From positions 2,421,001 through 2,485,000 of the forward strand of contig NZ_HG916852.1 of NCBI RefSeq assembly GCF_000577275.2: a DNA stretch of 64,000 nucleotides. Direction: 5' to 3'. Source of the DNA: Rhizobium favelukesii. GTDB lineage: Bacteria; Pseudomonadota; Alphaproteobacteria; Rhizobiales; Rhizobiaceae. This document shows positions 58,419-64,000 of the stretch, piece by piece. A program made the position numbers and the translations under genes. Position 1 is the first letter of the stretch. Each line of letters starts with the position of its first letter. Under the pieces are notes generated by a model. It saw nothing but the letters and a program-made list of their open reading frames with translations, was not told where the DNA came from and made no database searches.

Positions 58419-60678
58419 AAACACTTTCCTTGTCACTTGCGGCCGGGGCAGAAGGCACGGTTTCCAGACGTGGCAGGTGCACGCGGATCATGGCCCCTCT
58501 TCCCTGGTCGAAATCAGCGGGCGCATCATGCAGTTCGAGCTGCCCGCCATGTTCCTCAATAATTTTCTTGACGATCGCCAGACCAAGCCCGGTGCCCTTC
58601 TCGCGCATCGTCGTATATGGTTCGAGAATGCTATGGCGGTTCTCCACCGGCAGGCCGCGACCGTTGTCGATCACATCAACGGTAAAGCGGTCGCGTACCG
58701 GATCGAGCGAAGCACGAACCAGGATCTTGCGTTGGTCGCGCTCGCCGCTCGGCACGGCTTCAATCGCCTCCACCGCATTCTTGATCAGATTGCCGAAAGC
58801 CTGACCGAGCATGCGACTATCAAATTGTCCTTCCAGCGGCTGGTCGCCCAGTTCCTGCTGGAAGCTAACGTGACTGTTGCCCATCTCGCGCAGGAACACC
58901 GCGTCGTGCAGGATCTTGCGCAGATCGCTCGGCTCCTTGATCGGCTTCGGCATCCGAGCGAACGATGAGAACTCGTCGACCATGCGGCCGATATCGCCCA
59001 CCTGGCGGATGATGGTCTCCGTGCACTGGTCGAAGACACCCCGGTCGTCCTGGTCGATCTGTTTCCCGTAGCGGCGCTGGATTCGCTCCGCCGACAGCTG
59101 GATCGGCGTCAGCGGATTCTTGATTTCGTGAGCAATACGACGGGCGACATCGCCCCATGCCGTCGAGCGCTGGGCGATGACGAGATCAGTGATGTCATCG
59201 AGCGTGATGACATAGGATTCGCTCATGTCGCGAACCTCCTCGCGCGTCACCTGGACGCTGAGGGTCCGTACGGTCCCTGCGCGCACAAGAGCGATCTGCT
59301 TGCGGAAATCGCCACGATAGCGGGAAGCAGCTTCGGTCAAAACCTGATCCACCTCGGGCGCAATCTCGGAAAGCTGCTTGCCGAGCATCTCCGACGCCGG
59401 CAACGCCATCAGGGCTTCCGCCGAACTGTTGACGATCGTCACCCTGCGGTCGTTCTCGACACCGATGACCGAGGCAGTCACGCCGGAAAGAACGGCTTCG
59501 ATGAAGCGACGACGGTCGTCCACTTCGTCCTTGGCCTCCAGGATCTCGTCACGTTGCGTGCGGATTTCCGAGATCATCTTGTTGAATGTGCGCGACAGGC
59601 TTGCAACGTCGCCGTCCACGGCATGGACGGGCACGACGATATCCATGTTGCCCGAAGCCACGCTATCCGCCGCCGTAATCAGCAGTCGGATCGGGCGCAC
59701 GATACGGTCGGCTACGGCAATCGCCGTCCAGATGGCAGCGAGCAGAACGATGAGAGCGAAGCCGATGTAAAGGACCGCGAACGCGATCTGCAGTGAGAAA
59801 CGCCCCGCTTCCATCGACTTATATTCGGTGGCGTTCTCCTCCATCATCCGCATGGCGCCCATCACCTTCGGATCCACGGCGCGAACCGTGTAGAGAAACG
59901 CACCATCAATCGCATCGAGCTTGATGATAGCGCCGACTAAGTTCGTTATGCCCGGCGGGATCAAGGTGGGCTGCCCCGCCGCGGCCTTGTTCAAAGCGTC
60001 CTGAGGAATTGCCGGCAGCGGCTTCTCGGTCTTGATATCAGCCTGGATAATCACAGAGCCGTCAGATTGGACCAGAAATGCGCCCAGCAGCCCGCGGCCT
60101 CGCGCCTGTCGCGTCATCAAATCGGAAAAGCCTGTGCGATCGAGATTGAACAGCGCTCGATTGCGTTCGAGGTCGTTCGCCATCGATACGGTCTGGCCCT
60201 GCAGGTAGCTCGCATTCTCCATCATGTAGGCCTGCCCGATGTTGCGGGAGGAACTGATGATCGACTGCGTACGAAGGGCAAACCACCGGTCGAGGCCGGC
60301 ATTCAGCGTGATGCTGGCGAAAATGGCGACAAGGATCGCCGGGGTGATTGCGACGATCGAAAAGAGCACAACAATGCGGATGTGAAGCCGAGCCGCCGCG
60401 CGCCCGCGTTTGCGTGCCTTGACCAGGCGGGAAACCTCACGTGCAATGAGGGCCATCAAACCGAGTACGAAGAACGAGTTCACGACGACGGAGGTGACGA
60501 CGACATGGTAGGTCGGCGCGATCGGGGTCAACCCAAGCAACACGAAGAGCGTCAGCGTCGCGCAAAGAAGCGCCCCGCCGGCAAGGATCAGGCCCGGTAG
60601 CGCAAACAGGGCACGGCGATCGGTCACGGCCGTGACAGCTTCGCCTTCCGCCGCAGGCGGCATCGCATCCTGTTCCAT
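58408..60678 (-). CDS. ntrY: Sensor histidine kinase NtrY
   Basis: A 756-residue membrane sensor. N-terminal helices (FALPGLILAGGALLCATLTLFVLLGL, VVVTSVVVNSFFVLGLMALIA), a periplasmic stretch, another helix (FAVLYIGFALIVLLAAIWTAI), HAMP, a PAS domain (VLSGVTASVIGVENDRRVTIVNSS), HisKA with His in [21 protein letters not shown], and HATPase (FGNLIKNAVEAIEA, DNGRGLP, GTGLGLAIVKKIIEEHGG). ATG 60678 follows CAGGAGAA. It senses nitrogen/redox-related signals with NtrX. Confidence 0.92.
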   Translation of the reverse strand: MEQDAMPPAAEGEAVTAVTDRRALFALPGLILAGGALLCATLTLFVLLGLTPIAPTYHVVVTSVVVNSFFVLGLMALIAREVSRLVKARKRGRAAARLHIRIVVLFSIVAITPAILVAIFASITLNAGLDRWFALRTQSIISSSRNIGQAYMMENASYLQGQTVSMANDLERNRALFNLDRTGFSDLMTRQARGRGLLGAFLVQSDGSVIIQADIKTEKPLPAIPQDALNKAAAGQPTLIPPGITNLVGAIIKLDAIDGAFLYTVRAVDPKVMGAMRMMEENATEYKSMEAGRFSLQIAFAVLYIGFALIVLLAAIWTAIAVADRIVRPIRLLITAADSVASGNMDIVVPVHAVDGDVASLSRTFNKMISEIRTQRDEILEAKDEVDDRRRFIEAVLSGVTASVIGVENDRRVTIVNSSAEALMALPASEMLGKQLSEIAPEVDQVLTEAASRYRGDFRKQIALVRAGTVRTLSVQVTREEVRDMSESYVITLDDITDLVIAQRSTAWGDVARRIAHEIKNPLTPIQLSAERIQRRYGKQIDQDDRGVFDQCTETIIRQVGDIGRMVDEFSSFARMPKPIKEPSDLRKILHDAVFLREMGNSHVSFQQELGDQPLEGQFDSRMLGQAFGNLIKNAVEAIEAVPSGERDQRKILVRASLDPVRDRFTVDVIDNGRGLPVENRHSILEPYTTMREKGTGLGLAIVKKIIEEHGGQLELHDAPADFDQGRGAMIRVHLPRLETVPSAPAASDKESVYGL

Positions 60679-60869
60679 TCGCTTAATTCTCCTGGCGGCA
60701 GACCGTCGCTTCCGCCGCTCCCCGCGGATAGGGCGGGAAGCCGCCAGCCTACCTACACGACGCAACGACAAGTGCCGTTGCGCTTTTGGGCAGCTGCGAA
60801 AACCCGAACCCCATGCGTGACTTCTAAGCAACGCATTGTGGCGAAAATGCAACGTCGGCAGTCACATTG
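60679..60869. other. Gap between ntrC and ntrY
   Basis: 190 bases between the ntrC stop and the ntrY ATG. It may hold a secondary promoter for ntrYX. An upstream ORF frame of ntrY extends through it but without a good start. Confidence 0.3.
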
Positions 60870-62321
60870 TCAAGCAGTGCGGGAGCTTCTGTACACCGAT
60901 ACGCCGAGCTCTCTGATCTTCTTGCGCAGCGTATTGCGGTTCAGACCCAAAAGATCGGCTGCCTTTATCTGGTTACCGCGCGTGGCCGTAAGGGCGGCAA
61001 GTATCAGCGGATACTCCATTTCCGTCAGCACACGGTCGTAAAGCCCCGGCGGTGGCAGGCCATCGCCGAAACCGGCGAAGTACGTCCGCATGTTTTCCTC
61101 GACAGCCTGGGCGATCGTCATATTGCCAGTGCGGATCGGACCCTTGTCGATGGGACTGTCTGGAACATCGGACCGAAGCTCAGCTTCGATGATTTCGCGC
61201 GTGATCACATCCTGTGGATAAAGTGCCATCAGCCGGCGAATGAGGTTCTCCAGTTCGCGCACGTTCCCCGGCCAGGCGTAGGCTTTCATCAGATCGAGCG
61301 CTTCCTGATCGAAGCGCTTGGAGCCGAGCCCTTCCTTTTCCGCCTGCTGGATGAAGTGGCGCACGAGATCCGGAATATCCTCTGCGCGGTCGCGCAGAGG
61401 CGGCAGACGCAGCGGAACGACATTCAGGCGATAGTACAGGTCCTCGCGGAAGAGCCCCTGATTGATCGCCTGCTTCAGGTCCTTGTTGGTCGCGGCGACG
61501 ATCCGAACGTCGGTGCGGATCGGCGTGCGACCGCCGACGGTGGTGTATTCGCCCTGCTGCAGCACGCGCAGGAGGCGCGTCTGGGCATCCATCGGCATAT
61601 CGCCGATTTCATCGAGGAACAGCGTGCCGCCTTCGGCCTGCTCGAAACGCCCGGTCGAGCGCGTCTGGGCGCCCGTGAATGCACCCTTCTCGTGGCCGAA
61701 AAGCTCGGATTCGATCAGGTCGCGCGGGATCGCCGCCATGTTGATGGCAACGAACGGCCCGTTGCGACGCTTGCCGTAGTCGTGCAGCGCCCGCGCCACG
61801 AGTTCCTTGCCGGTGCCCGACTCGCCGGTGATCATCAGGGTCAGATCCGTCTGCATCAAGCGTGCAAGGACGCGGTAAATTTCCTGCATCGCTGCCGAAC
61901 GGCCGACGAGCGGCATTCCGTCCTGCATATCCTCGTCAAGCTTGGCAGGTCTGCGCTTCGGCTCGGCGAGCGCGCGACCAATGATGCCGATCAGTTCCGT
62001 CAGGTCGAACGGCTTCGGCAGATAATCGTAGGCGCCCTTCTCGGAAGCCTTGATCGCCGTCATGAAGGTGTTCTGGGCGCTCATGACGAGCACGGGCAGA
62101 TCCGGGCGCGCTTTCTTGATCCGCGGCAACAGATCGAAGGCGTTCTCGTCCGGCATCACGACATCGGTTACGACTAGATCGCCCTCGCCCGCCGAAACCC
62201 AGCGCCAGAGCGTGGCGGCGTTGGAGGTAATTCGCACGTCATAGCCGGCGCGGCTCAGAGCCTGATTAAGCACGGTACGAATTGCCGCATCATCATCCGC
62301 GACGAGGATCGTTGCTGTCAT
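60870..62321 (-). CDS. ntrC: Nitrogen regulation response regulator NtrC
   Basis: Sigma-54 activator of nitrogen-scavenging genes. 483 residues: receiver ([17 protein letters not shown]; phospho-Asp in [12 protein letters not shown]), AAA+ ([20 protein letters not shown]alker [22 protein letters not shown] sigma-54 loop intact; [13 protein letters not shown]alker B) and a C-terminal HTH ([21 protein letters not shown]). Its ATG overlaps the ntrB stop as ATGA. Confidence 0.96.
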   Translation of the reverse strand: MTATILVADDDAAIRTVLNQALSRAGYDVRITSNAATLWRWVSAGEGDLVVTDVVMPDENAFDLLPRIKKARPDLPVLVMSAQNTFMTAIKASEKGAYDYLPKPFDLTELIGIIGRALAEPKRRPAKLDEDMQDGMPLVGRSAAMQEIYRVLARLMQTDLTLMITGESGTGKELVARALHDYGKRRNGPFVAINMAAIPRDLIESELFGHEKGAFTGAQTRSTGRFEQAEGGTLFLDEIGDMPMDAQTRLLRVLQQGEYTTVGGRTPIRTDVRIVAATNKDLKQAINQGLFREDLYYRLNVVPLRLPPLRDRAEDIPDLVRHFIQQAEKEGLGSKRFDQEALDLMKAYAWPGNVRELENLIRRLMALYPQDVITREIIEAELRSDVPDSPIDKGPIRTGNMTIAQAVEENMRTYFAGFGDGLPPPGLYDRVLTEMEYPLILAALTATRGNQIKAADLLGLNRNTLRKKIRELGVSVYRSSRTA

Positions 62322-63472
62322 CGAGTAAGTCCTGTGGGAGTTATGGTCGTTGCGTCTTCCAGCGATGCGTCCTTGGAGGCCGGCATCAAGACGCGGAATG
62401 TGGTGCGGCTGTTTTGGCTGTCGCATTCGATGATGCCGCCATGGTCGCCGATAATCTTGGCGACGAGCGCCAGGCCGAGGCCGCTGCCGTTCGTCTTTGT
62501 CGTAATGAACGGATCAAACAGATGCGGCAGCAAGTCGGCCGGCACGCCAGGGCCATTATCCTGAACACAAAATTCGAGCGGCAGCGAAATCTTTTCGCGC
62601 GTACCGGCGACGGATAGACGAATGCCCGAGCGGTAAGCCGTCGTCAGAACGATTTCGCCATCCGGGCGATCGCCTACCGCTTCGGCGGCATTCTTCACGA
62701 GGTTGAGGAACACCTGAACAAGCTGATCGCGGTTTGCGTAGACGGACGGCAATGAGGGGTCGTAGTTCTCGGTGATGCGCAGGTGGCGCGCAAAGCCCGC
62801 CTTCGCCACAGCCTTCACGTGATCGAGAACCGAGTGGATATTGACGGGCATCCGATCAACCGGCCGCTCGTCTGAGAAGACCTCCATGCGGTCCACGAGC
62901 GAGACGATGCGGTCGGTTTCGTCGCAGATCAGCCGCGTCAATGCGCGGTCGTCATCGACGACCGATTGCTCCAACAGCTGTGCTGCACCGCGAATGCCGG
63001 AAAGCGGATTCTTGATCTCATGCGCCAGCATGGAGGCAAGGCCGGTGACCGAGCGAGCGGCCGCACGATGCGTCAGCTGGCGATCGATCTTGTCCGCCAT
63101 CGACCGCTCCTGGAAGACGATCACCACCGAGCCCGGATCGCTCACAACCGGGGCAACGTATAAATCGACGAGCTTGTCCTGTCCGAGGCGCGGCGAGCTC
63201 AAGTCGACACGATACTCGTTGATCGGCGCCCGCCGTTCGCGAACCTGATCGATCAAGGCCAGTAGCGGACTGCCAAACGGAATGAAGGTCGAGATCTTGT
63301 AGCGGGCAAGGTGGGCGGCGCTGGCACCAAAGAAGGCCTCCGCTTCCCAATTGGCGAAAGCGACGAGGCCGGCCTCGTTGACCATTACGACGGGATTCTG
63401 GATCGCGTTGAGCACAGCAGTGGCAACGGCGCTGCCTCCGTTGTCGACCGACGATGGCACGTCATTCGTCAT
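62318..63472 (-). CDS. ntrB: Nitrogen regulation sensor kinase NtrB
   Basis: A 384-residue cytosolic kinase. N-terminal PAS ([27 protein letters not shown]), then HisKA with His in [23 protein letters not shown], and HATPase ([59 protein letters not shown]). It relays GlnB/PII nitrogen status to NtrC. Both ends overlap neighbours by four bases (ATGA), so dusB-ntrB-ntrC is one operon. Confidence 0.95.
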   Translation of the reverse strand: MTNDVPSSVDNGGSAVATAVLNAIQNPVVMVNEAGLVAFANWEAEAFFGASAAHLARYKISTFIPFGSPLLALIDQVRERRAPINEYRVDLSSPRLGQDKLVDLYVAPVVSDPGSVVIVFQERSMADKIDRQLTHRAAARSVTGLASMLAHEIKNPLSGIRGAAQLLEQSVVDDDRALTRLICDETDRIVSLVDRMEVFSDERPVDRMPVNIHSVLDHVKAVAKAGFARHLRITENYDPSLPSVYANRDQLVQVFLNLVKNAAEAVGDRPDGEIVLTTAYRSGIRLSVAGTREKISLPLEFCVQDNGPGVPADLLPHLFDPFITTKTNGSGLGLALVAKIIGDHGGIIECDSQNSRTTFRVLMPASKDASLEDATTITPTGLTR

Positions 63473-64000
63473 GCAGCCTCCCGGGTCTGCGTGTTCGATG
63501 CCGCAGCCATCAATGCATCATAAAACCGTGCGGTAACCTCTTCAGGCTCGCGTGCCGTCATGATTGCAGCCTTCTCCTGGGCTGCGACATCAGGCGCGAA
63601 GCGATCGAGATACCAACCGAGGTGCTTCCGTGCATGGCGGACGGCGACCGCTTCGCCATAGAACGCAAGCATCATACGGTAGTGTTCAGCGGCAATGTCG
63701 GGGATTTCCCATGCGTCAGGCGCCGCGTAACCGGCCAATACACCGGCGTGCCATGGCCTTCCCTGACACCCTCTGCCGATCATGACGGCATCGGCTCCTG
63801 AGCGCCGCAGCATCGCGTGCGCATCTTCGACGGTTTCAACATCGCCGTTTGCAACCAGGGGAACGGCGATGGCATCGCGTACCGCCCGGATTGCGTCCCA
63901 GTCAGCCCGGCCTTCATAAAACTGCATGCGCGTACGGCCGTGGATCGTAATCAACTGGACGCCTGCCTCCTCCGCGCGGTGCGCAATCTCGGGCGCGTTG
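63469..64000 (-). CDS. dusB: tRNA-dihydrouridine synthase DusB (NifR3), C-terminal part
   Basis: The gene runs off the right edge; 177 residues are visible. The frame carries [53 protein letters not shown] and [16 protein letters not shown], all DUS-family FMN-binding motifs. It reduces uridine in tRNA D-loops. As NifR3 it precedes ntrBC in rhizobia. The stop overlaps the ntrB ATG by four bases. Confidence 0.93.
   Translation of the reverse strand, partial: NAPEIAHRAEEAGVQLITIHGRTRMQFYEGRADWDAIRAVRDAIAVPLVANGDVETVEDAHAMLRRSGADAVMIGRGCQGRPWHAGVLAGYAAPDAWEIPDIAAEHYRMMLAFYGEAVAVRHARKHLGWYLDRFAPDVAAQEKAAIMTAREPEEVTARFYDALMAAASNTQTREAA

Noticed and set aside
60867..62177. A 436-codon plus-strand open frame
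   Set aside because: Antisense shadow of ntrC; the AAA+ gene on the other strand explains it.
1..64000. CRISPR arrays, rRNA genes, riboswitches
   Set aside because: No regularly spaced short repeats, rRNA cores or recognisable riboswitch motifs were seen on either strand.

Overview
The window reads as a Rhizobiales (Rhizobiaceae-type: Rhizobium, Ensifer, Neorhizobium) chromosome. The strongest evidence is the right-end order dusB(nifR3)-ntrB-ntrC-ntrY-ntrX, a D-amino acid aminotransferase, hfq, hflX, mazG, and the left-end order ppi-ppi-queA-tgt followed by a rlpA/dac/tmk/holB/metG/tatD block. These are typical alphaproteobacterial housekeeping neighbourhoods. The genus assignment is inference.

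Layout. (1) 1-3315: two cyclophilins and the queuosine genes queA-tgt. (2) 3374-5883: a small exported DUF4864 protein, an ISNCY transposase relic and a complete IS30. (3) 5884-14339: metG-tatD-MBL hydrolase, a TSUP permease, tmk-holB, a penicillin-binding-type carboxypeptidase with degenerate active-site motifs, and rlpA. (4) 14358-38360: a plastic accessory zone. It holds a decayed prophage-like lysis cassette (GH19 plus DUF1515), a Tat-exported Hint-domain protein, an integrase relic beside tRNA-Ser(UGA), HNH and XRE fragments, two LigD relics, four DUF982 proteins, three paralogous two-cysteine mini-lipoproteins, and a block of insertion sequences. In that block an IS701, an IS5/IS427-like element (itself split by an IS66) and another IS701 lie head to tail, separated by single CTAG target copies. 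(5) 38361-42421: a flavin-dependent monooxygenase, peroxiredoxin, hydrolase and FMN reductase cluster with three tiny ORFs. (6) 42422-45679: a candidate stress sRNA, a second copy of the IS701 element inserted just upstream of an entericidin gene, and small exported proteins. (7) 45680-52611: ccdA, an AEC transporter, and the siroheme/sulfite reduction operon cysG-DUF2849-cysI-DUF934 with a UbiH-type hydroxylase. (8) 52868-64000: deaminase-mazG, hflX, hfq, D-amino acid aminotransferase and the Ntr nitrogen-control regulon.

The observation I rate highest is a pair of homologous candidate sRNAs (about 20919-21013 and 42714-42795). Each has the same 5' hairpin and a Rho-independent terminator. 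Each lies the same distance downstream of a general-stress sigma-factor-like promoter (GGAAC-N16-CGTT in one copy, GGAAC-N16-AGTT in the other). Others worth checking are the three-copy mini-lipoprotein family with its conserved leader, the D,D-carboxypeptidase homologue with KTG changed to AIG, a TGT lacking two of the canonical zinc cysteines, the array of tiny ORFs beside the FMN reductase, and a CxxC/CxxC mini-protein abutting ccdA.

All calls come from reading the sequence and ORF translations by eye. No database search or folding was run, so family names rest on recognisable motifs.
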